Assembly (NCBI RefSeq): GCF_021502725.1
Contig: NZ_JAKFFS010000002.1
Location: 1-64,000 of the forward strand
Source of the DNA: Dyadobacter sp. CY345
GTDB lineage: Bacteria > Bacteroidota > Bacteroidia > Cytophagales > Spirosomataceae
Direction of reading: 5' to 3'
Length of the DNA: 64,000 nt
Positions 32,695 through 41,176 of this stretch are shown here, one piece after another (within the stretch, counting starts at the first letter, position 1; each line of letters begins with the position of its first letter). Made by a program: the position numbers and the translations under genes. The notes beneath the pieces are model-generated. The model had not been told where the DNA came from. It made no database searches and saw nothing but the letters and a program-made list of their open reading frames with translations.

Positions 32695-35234
32695 GAAAAG
32701 ATCTTTTCTTCAATATATTCAATGAGGGAATCTGTCTGAGATATGGCAGATTCCAATTCATTTTTTGAAATACTCTCAGGATCTTCACGAAGCGATATTT
32801 CGAATTTCCTGAATGTGCCCGACAGCGATGACGCACCTATCTGGCCAATTCTTCCGGATAATTTATGAGCAATTTCTGGAATGTTTTCTATGTTATTTCT
32901 CTCGATTTCACTTCTAAGTTGGTCCAGATCATATCTGGTATCTTTTACAAACTGTTCTAGAATTTCCTTTAAAAGCGCTTCATCACCGAAGGTCATTTCC
33001 TGAAGAACACTTAAATCTGGCTCATCAGAAGCTTCTTCGGAAGGTTTTTTCGAGACGAGGATTTTATGCGTATCCGAATTCTTTTGTAACAAATCCAGTA
33101 ACTCGTAAGAATGGAATGGCTTCATCAAAATTCCGTCAAATCCCATCTCCATCAATTTGACCTGTTCTTCTGGTAACGCTTGTGCGGTCAGCACATAAAT
33201 TTTCACAAAAGACGGGGCAATTTTTCTGAGCCTCATACACAACTCACCGCCATTCATGCCTGGCATACGCATATCTGTTAGCACGACGGTTACGTCATTA
33301 TCCCACTCTGTGTTCAATACCGCCTCCGCAGATGAAAAGCTTTCATGCGGTATGTGATGCGATGCCAAAATGGATGCGCACCATTTTAAAATAAATGCAT
33401 CGTCGTCCACGAGCCATACCTTGCCGTTGATCTTGTATTGTTTTTCTTTTAAATCATCCGTTTTGTTCAAAGGCGCGACTGCTTTTTCAAACGATACCTC
33501 AACGGTAAAAGTGGTTCCTTTGTCTAACGCACTGGAAACTCTGATATTTCCGCCCATGCCATCCACCAGAGCTTTTACGATGCTTAAACCCAAACCACTC
33601 CCACCAAATCTTCTCGCGATTGAAGGGTCGGCCTGTTCAAATTGGTTAAAAACCCGATGCATCTGTTCTTTTGATAAACCAATCCCTGTATCGGTCACTT
33701 CGAATTTTATAGATATTTTTCCGTCATATTCCACGCTGCTGGTTCTCAACCTGACTTCACCGCTTTCAGTAAATTTGATCGCATTTGTTAACAGATTATA
33801 TAGAATCTGTCGCAGACGAAATGGATCACCAAGCAGATATGCGTCAGGCTCTAATTCATTTTCCAACGATAAAGTCAGAGACTTTGAAGAGGCGGTCGGC
33901 CCAAGCATTTTAACAACCTCAGTCAGAAGTGGCGTGATGGCAAAAGTCCTTTCTTCAAAAGTAAACTGGTCTGAAATAATCCGGCTGTAATCAAGCACTT
34001 CATTAACCAGGTAGAGCAAATGTTCAGACGCAGAATGAAGCGTTTCAAGATCTTCTTTTTTTGGTTTCTCGTCTTTCGTTAAAGCTTCGGTATAGCCAAT
34101 AATGGATTGCAGTGGCGTACGGATTTCATGGCTCATGTTGGATAAAAAGCGTTGTTTGGCCATGCTGTGATATTCCGCTTCTTCCTTCGCTTCTTCCAGT
34201 TCGTGCCGGTATTTATTGCTTTTTGTGATGTCAGCGAAAATCAGATATGCTAGTAATGCGGTCAAAAACAAAAAGCCGATCATGATATATTCGATCATAT
34301 TGATACTGTCACCAACCGTATTCTGAACCTGCAAACCGTCCGTACTTACCTGCCGAACAACTTCTCCCTGAACTTCCTGCATTACATTGCGAAGCTGGCC
34401 AACAAGCGAATTTCCAGCAGCGGTAAGTTCCTGTTCACGGCTGACAAATTTATTGGTCCGCATCCGTTGTGATTTTTCAATCGCCTGGACCGCAACTTCG
34501 ACTTTCTCTATCACACTGTCTTCCTGGGCGATGGAAAGCGTATCAATATGGGAAGTAACTTCTTCCTTTCGAATCGTTTTAGGTACAGGAATTGGAGCCG
34601 GAGTTTTGGTTTTTTTTGACCCAAAAACCCGATTTAAAAATCCTTTTTTTTCTTCCGTTACTATGGCCGGGACTACCGGTTCTGTATAAGTCGTAGTGGT
34701 TGTTGTACGCCTTTCCGTTGTAATAATCGTACTGTCAGGTTTTGCTTTTTTCTTTGTCGTTATCAGTCCTGAAATCGAATGTACTTCATCTGAAAGTGCT
34801 TTGTTATTAACCAGTTTAGAGCGGACTTTTACATAATCACTGAAAATGCTGTCCCTCGCCATCAGCAAGATTTTCATTGAATCAATCCTGCTGACCTGTA
34901 ATTTGCTGTCGCGGCAGAGGAAACTCAATGTATCCAATGTACTTTGCAGTTGTCCGGATTGGTTGAAAAATTGCTGTTTTATTGAATCTTGCTGCTCCGC
35001 AGTTGGCCGTGCATTCTGCAATTGATCCAGTTGAAGGATATCTTTGAAAACCTTATTGACAATTCTCAGTTTTTCATTGGGCGTGGAAAGTATTTCCAGC
35101 TTGTCCACCATATTCTCAAATGCCAGCTTACTGATAACCCACGAAGAAGCCAATGCAATAAATGCCACCAGGAAGCCTAGAAGCACTTTACCTTTGACTG
35201 ACTTGGAAATTGAGCGGTTACGTAGAGATGACAT
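32682..35234 (-). CDS. hybrid sensor histidine kinase with receiver and Hpt domains
   Basis: This 850-residue protein has transmembrane helices at about 17-36 and 316-334. They bracket a periplasmic sensor of ~280 residues that includes a Thr-rich and basic linker (TTERRTTTTTT). The cytoplasmic part has HisKA with H369 in NMSHEIRTPLQ, HATPase with N484 and the G-boxes DTGIGL and GGSGLGL, a receiver with D654 (VVLTDMRMPGM) and a C-terminal Hpt with H790 (IAHKLSGRIGQIG). The phosphate path H-D-H can leave the protein and reach the neighbouring NtrC-type regulator. It is convergent with that regulator and overlaps it by 13 bp. Confidence 0.92.
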   Translation of the reverse strand: MSSLRNRSISKSVKGKVLLGFLVAFIALASSWVISKLAFENMVDKLEILSTPNEKLRIVNKVFKDILQLDQLQNARPTAEQQDSIKQQFFNQSGQLQSTLDTLSFLCRDSKLQVSRIDSMKILLMARDSIFSDYVKVRSKLVNNKALSDEVHSISGLITTKKKAKPDSTIITTERRTTTTTTYTEPVVPAIVTEEKKGFLNRVFGSKKTKTPAPIPVPKTIRKEEVTSHIDTLSIAQEDSVIEKVEVAVQAIEKSQRMRTNKFVSREQELTAAGNSLVGQLRNVMQEVQGEVVRQVSTDGLQVQNTVGDSINMIEYIMIGFLFLTALLAYLIFADITKSNKYRHELEEAKEEAEYHSMAKQRFLSNMSHEIRTPLQSIIGYTEALTKDEKPKKEDLETLHSASEHLLYLVNEVLDYSRIISDQFTFEERTFAITPLLTEVVKMLGPTASSKSLTLSLENELEPDAYLLGDPFRLRQILYNLLTNAIKFTESGEVRLRTSSVEYDGKISIKFEVTDTGIGLSKEQMHRVFNQFEQADPSIARRFGGSGLGLSIVKALVDGMGGNIRVSSALDKGTTFTVEVSFEKAVAPLNKTDDLKEKQYKINGKVWLVDDDAFILKWCASILASHHIPHESFSSAEAVLNTEWDNDVTVVLTDMRMPGMNGGELCMRLRKIAPSFVKIYVLTAQALPEEQVKLMEMGFDGILMKPFHSYELLDLLQKNSDTHKILVSKKPSEEASDEPDLSVLQEMTFGDEALLKEILEQFVKDTRYDLDQLRSEIERNNIENIPEIAHKLSGRIGQIGASSLSGTFRKFEISLREDPESISKNELESAISQTDSLIEYIEEKIFSYSI

Positions 35235-35350
35235 AGTTGAGAAACCGATGATTACTAGTTATTAACGCAATTTTGCGAAAAAAAAGTTTATTTCCCGATA
35301 CGTGGACATCGATTATGGTAATTGCTTGGATTTCAATGACATAAATAAAA

Positions 35351-35388
35351 AAAACCAGGCCGCTCCTTTTCAGAAGTGGCCTGGTTTT
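35351..35388 (-). terminator. terminator of dehydrogenase-cytochrome gene
   Basis: AAAACCAGGCC (35351-35361) pairs with GGCCTGGTTTT (35378-35388). On the minus strand a run of eight T residues follows. It lies 22 nt after the stop at 35411. Confidence 0.9.
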
Positions 35389-35410
35389 TAAAACTAATTT
35401 CTCAAAGCAA

Positions 35411-37348
35411 TTATTTTGCCAATGAGTTGATCCATGCAGCAATCTTCATTGCCTCAGCTTTTGGAACCTGCGGCATCGGTGCCATTGGCGTTGAATAATC
35501 AGGCCAGTTTTCAGGCTTCGGAGCATAAATCAGTTCAACGATTTTTTCATTGCTATATTTACGTTTTGCAACGTCAGCATAGGCAGGACCTACAACTTTT
35601 TTGTCGATTGCGTGGCAAGCCAAACATGTATTTTTTGCTAGAAGTGGTTTCACTTCTTCCCATGTTGGTGCTTTTGCGGTTTTAGTTGTCGCAGGAGCTT
35701 TGCCTTTTCCATCCGGAGAAACGTGCTCTTTTACAGGAGCTGCATCAGCCGGTTTTGCATTGCCTGATCTCGTTGTTTTCAAGTCAGATGCTTTCAGTTT
35801 TTCCCCGTCAGGAATATTATTTAAAGTATAATAAGCATCCGGGTGAACAAGTGACCAGTAGTTATTTTCAGCACGTACACCTGCTAATTCGATTTTATGT
35901 ACGAAATACTGACGCATACCATCCAGAACAATTCTTACTTTTTTGCCATCTTCTGACAATTTTACGCCTTTCACGTTTACATCTTTGGTATCGATCGGAG
36001 GACTTCCGTATACCGGATAATGTTTGTACAGGTAGCTGCTCACTTTATAAGAATCAAGATCCTCTGCTGATTTACGGTCAACCGGCATCGTGAACTCAAT
36101 CTCAAAACCGTCTGGCATTGCCTTCACGGTATACATTTCAAAAGGCATTTTACCATTCCATACCAGACGCTGCAGACCTTGGTTTGCATCACCCGCTGAA
36201 CCCCATCCGCGGTTTGTTTCACCTACGAACATCGAACCGTCTTTATCAAAAGCCATACGTAAAACACCTGACTGGAAACCGCTGCGGAATCCGATCGAAG
36301 CCCCCTGATATTCACCTTTTACTTTTTCAAGAACGATACGCATGATATTACTTTGTCCCTGGTCACCTACGAAAACCTGACCTGTGAATGGACCAAAACC
36401 TCCGTTGGTTTCATCCATGATCAACTCAGAAGTAGAAACTCCGTGAACACCATAAGGCAACCATACAGCCGGAAGCTGCACCATATCATATTTTTCTTTC
36501 AACTGATACAAAAACTGAGGTTCTTCCTTTCGCGTGTTTTCTGGTTTGATAGCACGATTGTTCTCATCTCTTTCCTGACGGTTATCACGTTCAGCGAAGA
36601 ATTGTTTTTCAGTTAATTTAACAGGAGAATTTGGAAGTTCTGCCCATTTCAAACCTGCCGGGTGGCCCATGAAACCACCTTTTTTTACAGGGAAAATTCC
36701 ACCAGTACCCATCCAGTCACCCTGGTTATCTGTATACCAAAGTTCACCTTTCAACATACTGATTCCGGCTGGAGAGCGAACACCTGTTGCATAAGGTTCA
36801 AACTTTCCGTCTGGCGTGATACGGAAAATCCATCCGCGGCCAGGTACACGGCTTTCGCCTCTCCACCATTCTTCATCACCAAAAGCTACGTTTCCACTCA
36901 CGAAGAAACTTCCGTCTGGAGCCACTTTTGGTCCGAAAGAATATTCATGATAGTGGCCTGATAGTGGCCAGGAATAAACAGTTTCATAAACGTCTGCTTT
37001 TCCGTCACCGTTTTTGTCGATCAGTTTGGTCAGCTCACCACGTTGCGCACAATATAAAACACCGTCTTTGTAAGCAAGACCAAGCACTTCATGTAAGCCG
37101 GTAGCAAATTTTCTGAAATACGGTGTACGGCTTGTCGGATTGTCTACGATCCACACATCGCCGCGACGTGTCGAAATTCCTAACGATCCGTTTGGCAGGC
37201 TGGTCAGACCACCTACTTCCAGCACAATTCCTTCCGGAATCGGTGGTGTCACGATCTTATAGAAATCTTCTTCTTTTGGCGATTCCTGGGCTTTTGCCAT
37301 CGGCAGGGCCGCCAAAATGATTAATGCTATCTGAGCAATTTTTTTCAT
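35411..37348 (-). CDS. PQQ/sorbosone-dehydrogenase-like protein with C-terminal cytochrome c
   Basis: This 645-residue exported protein has a signal peptide (IALIILAALPMAKA). A beta-propeller domain of the glucose/sorbosone dehydrogenase type follows (GVLYCAQRGELTKLIDKNGDG, YATGVRSPAGISML, FVGDQGQSNIMRI). A low-complexity linker (~520-560) leads to a monoheme cytochrome c domain with CLACH (C575, C578, H579) and a probable axial methionine in TPMAPMP. It is predicted to oxidise a sugar or sugar acid in the periplasm and pass electrons to the respiratory chain. It lies 58 nt downstream of the DUF1080 protein in the same operon. Confidence 0.85.
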   Translation of the reverse strand: MKKIAQIALIILAALPMAKAQESPKEEDFYKIVTPPIPEGIVLEVGGLTSLPNGSLGISTRRGDVWIVDNPTSRTPYFRKFATGLHEVLGLAYKDGVLYCAQRGELTKLIDKNGDGKADVYETVYSWPLSGHYHEYSFGPKVAPDGSFFVSGNVAFGDEEWWRGESRVPGRGWIFRITPDGKFEPYATGVRSPAGISMLKGELWYTDNQGDWMGTGGIFPVKKGGFMGHPAGLKWAELPNSPVKLTEKQFFAERDNRQERDENNRAIKPENTRKEEPQFLYQLKEKYDMVQLPAVWLPYGVHGVSTSELIMDETNGGFGPFTGQVFVGDQGQSNIMRIVLEKVKGEYQGASIGFRSGFQSGVLRMAFDKDGSMFVGETNRGWGSAGDANQGLQRLVWNGKMPFEMYTVKAMPDGFEIEFTMPVDRKSAEDLDSYKVSSYLYKHYPVYGSPPIDTKDVNVKGVKLSEDGKKVRIVLDGMRQYFVHKIELAGVRAENNYWSLVHPDAYYTLNNIPDGEKLKASDLKTTRSGNAKPADAAPVKEHVSPDGKGKAPATTKTAKAPTWEEVKPLLAKNTCLACHAIDKKVVGPAYADVAKRKYSNEKIVELIYAPKPENWPDYSTPMAPMPQVPKAEAMKIAAWINSLAK

Positions 37349-37406
37349 TGTTTTTTATCAGCTTATAGCTTTGAGCGATTGGCCCGGAGCTTTGGGTAAC
37401 TTTAAA

Positions 37407-39257
37407 TTAGAATAAGATGGCATACTTAACCCCACCATTCTTCACAGGAATGATCAGTTCTTGCTGGCCGTTAACATTTCTGATCTCAGGTTTAACTGAT
37501 TTGTCAGCCACCTGGATAAAGTAAGATTTGTTATTAACCGCGTAAAGTCCTTCTGAAACTTTTTCGATAGACGTTCCTTCTGCTACTCTTGCAACAAGAT
37601 CTTTCACAGGATTTGCAACTTTCACTTCACGTTCGAAATATTTGTTGTCAACAACCGAAAGATGATCAGAAACCGGCGAACCGAATGCAGTATAATTGAA
37701 AGTCGGAGCATCTGTGTCGTCCAAAGTATATCCTTTCTGACGGAAACCACTACCTGTAGTATCTGCCGTCCAGGCGGATTGTCCGCTCGCTTTACCTAGA
37801 AGCATTTCATTATTCAAAAGTGTTACACTTCCGCGAGGGCGGGATGAACCGTCACCACGGTCATGCCACATCGGCGTTGCGTCAAGAAATTCGCCGCGCC
37901 AAACTTGCAAAATAGCGCCTTTTTCAAGGTCATAAGTATAATGTACATTGGAAGGACTTCCCACAGAAACGGCGTGAACGACACGAACATTCTTAGCTGT
38001 TGGTGTTTTTTTGAAATCCATGAAACTACGCATAACCACGTTGGTTGGAGCAGTTACCAAAATTGGATCAACACCGCCGCCTGTTGTTACAGAACTTGCC
38101 GTGTTCAAAGAAACTTCTCTAAAACCAGGGCCAGAAACCCAAACAGCCAGACCAGGTCTCATATAACCTTCGGTTTTGCTGTTGAAAATTTCGATTGTAT
38201 GTGATCCGGCTGTCAAATCAACTTTTCCGGTGCGGAAAGTATTGTTGTTTTTGGATTCAGCAGGTAAAACATTTTTTCCATCAATTTTGATGTACGCATT
38301 ACCCGCAGCCTGCAACCTGAAATTGTATTCACCAGCTGTAACGGCATTGTATTTTCCGTTATAAACGTAAGCATAGTTATTATTCTCTTTCAGGATCTCC
38401 CAAGTGATGGCATCCGTTTTTCCAGTCTCAGCTGGTTTAGATTTCAGGAAATCTTCTGTGGAATCAAAAGTACCGTAAAAAGTCTTGTAAGTCAGGTCTG
38501 ATAACGTTCCCGGCTTTTTGTCAAAATTATTGATCGTAATATTTTTGATAGCCAAAGAGCCGTGGTCACCCTGGATACGCAACGGTCCGGATGCAACATC
38601 TTCCGCTGTAAGAGCACCACGTGTCGGGCCGCTAACTTCTACATTTTCATGAATCGTAACACCATTCAGTACAATTTTCAAAAACACAGCATTTGAGATT
38701 TTCTTTCCGGCTGAATTGAAACGAGGTGCCTGGTAAGAAATTTTGATGTTTTGCCACAAACCAGGTGCTTTTGAAACATTGAAACGAGGAGCGTATCCTT
38801 CGTAACCTTTTTCGCCTTCTGGTTTTGAATCATTCCAACGTTCGTAGATTCCTCCGTTGTCGTTGTATTTAGCAGTTTTTTTACCCCAGCTGTCGAAAAG
38901 CTGGACTTCATAATTTCCCTGAAGATAAATGCCCGAATTGGATTCTTTCGTAAGCATGAAATCCAATTCCAGGTCAAGGTCTCCGTGCTTGAAATTTGAT
39001 ACAAGTTCATATTCCTGGCCGTATTTGCCCTTTTCGTGCAGACACGCTAAAACTCCTTTACCAGGTTTGGTGCTTAAAACATTAACTTTACTAATGTCGA
39101 CAGAGGCGTCGCCAACAATCTTCCAATTGCCGGCCTTGTTTGTAAATGCGCTGAGATCATTCAAAGGGATAGCTTCCTGTGCAAAAGACGTTTGCACGGC
39201 TATCACCCCCAGACCCCAGGCGATGAATTGGAAAAAGAAACGGGTAGGTTTAAACAT
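37407..39257 (-). CDS. DUF1080 (3-keto-glycoside hydrolase-type) protein with PA14-like domain
   Basis: This 616-residue exported protein has a signal peptide near residues 8-26. Residues ~30-250 are a DUF1080 domain: WKIVGDASVDISK, LELDFMLTKESNSGIYLQG and LRIQGDHGSLAIKNITI. Residues ~255-375 resemble a PA14/sugar-binding jelly roll (YNFRLQAAGNAYIKIDGKNVLP, GSHTIEIFNSK). A C-terminal beta-rich region follows. Members of the DUF1080 group act on 3-keto-glycosides. With the downstream cytochrome-linked dehydrogenase this suggests oxidative glycoside use, but substrates are inferred. Confidence 0.8.
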   Translation of the reverse strand: MFKPTRFFFQFIAWGLGVIAVQTSFAQEAIPLNDLSAFTNKAGNWKIVGDASVDISKVNVLSTKPGKGVLACLHEKGKYGQEYELVSNFKHGDLDLELDFMLTKESNSGIYLQGNYEVQLFDSWGKKTAKYNDNGGIYERWNDSKPEGEKGYEGYAPRFNVSKAPGLWQNIKISYQAPRFNSAGKKISNAVFLKIVLNGVTIHENVEVSGPTRGALTAEDVASGPLRIQGDHGSLAIKNITINNFDKKPGTLSDLTYKTFYGTFDSTEDFLKSKPAETGKTDAITWEILKENNNYAYVYNGKYNAVTAGEYNFRLQAAGNAYIKIDGKNVLPAESKNNNTFRTGKVDLTAGSHTIEIFNSKTEGYMRPGLAVWVSGPGFREVSLNTASSVTTGGGVDPILVTAPTNVVMRSFMDFKKTPTAKNVRVVHAVSVGSPSNVHYTYDLEKGAILQVWRGEFLDATPMWHDRGDGSSRPRGSVTLLNNEMLLGKASGQSAWTADTTGSGFRQKGYTLDDTDAPTFNYTAFGSPVSDHLSVVDNKYFEREVKVANPVKDLVARVAEGTSIEKVSEGLYAVNNKSYFIQVADKSVKPEIRNVNGQQELIIPVKNGGVKYAILF

Positions 39258-39443
39258 ACTCTACGTAAGCTTAATTGGTTTATATTAAAAAGAGGAACAA
39301 ATTACGATATAAGAATCGGGAAAATCACATTTCTTTTGAGCGGAATATAATTTTCTGATCCATTTTTTAACTGGTTAATATTGGAGTCCTGAGAAAATCC
39401 GGGACGGTTTTGTTTTTCAATATACGCGGTTTAAGAAATTAAC

Positions 39444-39484
39444 AAATCCAACGACAGATTCCTGACAGAACCGTCGTTGGATTT
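39444..39484. terminator. 12-bp hairpin terminator after susD
   Basis: AAATCCAACGAC (39444-39455) pairs perfectly with GTCGTTGGATTT (39473-39484), 33 nt after the SusD stop on the minus strand. It separates the SusCD unit from the DUF1080/dehydrogenase operon. Confidence 0.85.
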
Positions 39485-39517
39485 TAAGAAAAGTCAAGTG
39501 TAAGGAATAATGAAATC

Positions 39518-41164
39518 TTAGTTATATCCCTCGTTTTGTTTCAGATTGGCGTTAAGCGTAATCTGTCTGCGCGGGATAGGGAACAACTTTTTGTAAGATT
39601 CTGTCGGTTTGTGATCCCACCAGCTACCCGTTGTGAATTTGTCAAAACGGATCAGGTCATCGCGGCGGAAGCCTTCAAAAATAAACTCACGACCGCGTTC
39701 AGCCAATAACTCGTCCATTGTTAAAGTTGAGGTCGTATATTTCTCAGTTGTCCATGCGTCAGCAGTATAAGCACGTTGTTTCACCTGATTGACCAGGTCA
39801 ACAGCTTCTGCCGTAGCAACCTTGCCATTTTTACGCATCAATGCTTCTGCTTTCGCAAACATCACCCACGATAAACGGTAAATTGCCCAGTCGGAACCAT
39901 TATAGTTAGGATCTTCAAGTGCACCTAATTTATACTTATTGAAACGAACACCGCTGTTTTCTTCACCTTGCGTCATATCAGACGGCAAAGAATTTGGATC
40001 TTGTCCGGCTTGAAGTGTTTTGTTTTTACGGATATTGTCAACAAAAACCAGTGGCTGGTTGTCATATTCATTTCCACCCGTTGCCAAAACCGGTTTTGTA
40101 GGATCAGCATACTGATACTGCGTTCCTTCCAAAATCCATTCTTTCTTTCTCTTATCCGTTGCCTTAAATGTTGTATAAACACCCGGAATTACCACAACAC
40201 CATCATTTCCGTTACGCGCACCGCCATAAATAAAACGTTGCTGGAAATGGTAAAAGTCGCTTGTCCATTGTGGCTGAAAAGTAGCTTTTTTGAATTCGTA
40301 AGCAAGTTGAAAAAGAATTTCCTTTGATTCGAAGTTCGCTGGTTTATATGTATCCGTCAGGTTAGCATCCAGAACCGGTGCGCCATTAAGTCCTCCTGCT
40401 TCACCATTGATGAGTTTGTTTGCTGCCGCAACGCAATCATCCCAACGCGCAGTGCCTGTCCAGGCTTCTGCATTCAGGTATAATTCCACCAACATGGCAT
40501 ATCCACCCGCCTGTGTCATACGCCCGATCATCGCTTGTGAAAGCTTTGGCGCTGCGTTGATATTGTCAAGGATTTCTTTTTCGATAAACTTGAAAACCTC
40601 AGCACGCGGCTGCGTAGGAGGGCTGACAGGATCTCCCACTTTGGTTACTGTCGGAATGTTACCAAACAAACTCATGATTTTCAGATAATGGAAAGCGCGC
40701 AAAAGTTTCAATTCAGAAACATAAGCCGCTTTTTCGGTATCGGTAATGCCCATGGATGCCGGAGTACGGCCTTCAAGCGCTTCGATCGGATCGGTACAAA
40801 GTCCAAGTCCCCACCACATTAATCTCCACGCGCCCCAAACTGCATCCTCATCCGCAGTCCAGGTATGGTAATGCAGGCGAAGCCACTTACCGCCATCTTG
40901 TCCGTGACGACCCTTTACCGGCCATGCAAGCTGATCAGCAGAAAGTTCGTTCAGTCGCCACCAGCCATCTTGTCCCGGAGTAGCCCAGGCGTTTGCGTGG
41001 GTATAAGGACGGAGCACGGCCGAAATAACTTCGTTTTTATTATTGTAAAAATTATCGGTTACCAGCTGATCATAAATATTTTCATCAAGATCAGTACAGG
41101 CCGTTGTTGCAAATAATGGCAAAGCCATCGCAGCAATTTTGAATGCTTTCTTAATATTTATCAT
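39518..41164 (-). CDS. SusD/RagB-family nutrient-binding outer-membrane lipoprotein
   Basis: This 548-residue surface glycan-binding lipoprotein has the lipobox FATTACTDLD (C23). The N-terminal TPR-like helices (ENIYDQLVTDNFYNNKNEV...) and the C-terminal RagB/SusD block (IYRLSWVMFAKAEALMRKNGK, ELLAERGREFIFEGFRRDDLIRF, PIPRRQITLN) are typical. It is 12 nt downstream of its SusC partner and is co-transcribed with it. The bound glycan is not evident. GH92 and DUF1080 neighbours suggest mannose-containing or related glycans. Confidence 0.92.
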   Translation of the reverse strand: MINIKKAFKIAAMALPLFATTACTDLDENIYDQLVTDNFYNNKNEVISAVLRPYTHANAWATPGQDGWWRLNELSADQLAWPVKGRHGQDGGKWLRLHYHTWTADEDAVWGAWRLMWWGLGLCTDPIEALEGRTPASMGITDTEKAAYVSELKLLRAFHYLKIMSLFGNIPTVTKVGDPVSPPTQPRAEVFKFIEKEILDNINAAPKLSQAMIGRMTQAGGYAMLVELYLNAEAWTGTARWDDCVAAANKLINGEAGGLNGAPVLDANLTDTYKPANFESKEILFQLAYEFKKATFQPQWTSDFYHFQQRFIYGGARNGNDGVVVIPGVYTTFKATDKRKKEWILEGTQYQYADPTKPVLATGGNEYDNQPLVFVDNIRKNKTLQAGQDPNSLPSDMTQGEENSGVRFNKYKLGALEDPNYNGSDWAIYRLSWVMFAKAEALMRKNGKVATAEAVDLVNQVKQRAYTADAWTTEKYTTSTLTMDELLAERGREFIFEGFRRDDLIRFDKFTTGSWWDHKPTESYKKLFPIPRRQITLNANLKQNEGYN

Positions 41165-41176
41165 TTTTTATTAATA

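Noticed and set aside
32256-32836. Minus-strand ORFs inside the response regulator and kinase ends
   Set aside because: They lie antisense to conserved AAA+ and Hpt coding sequence and show no own motifs.
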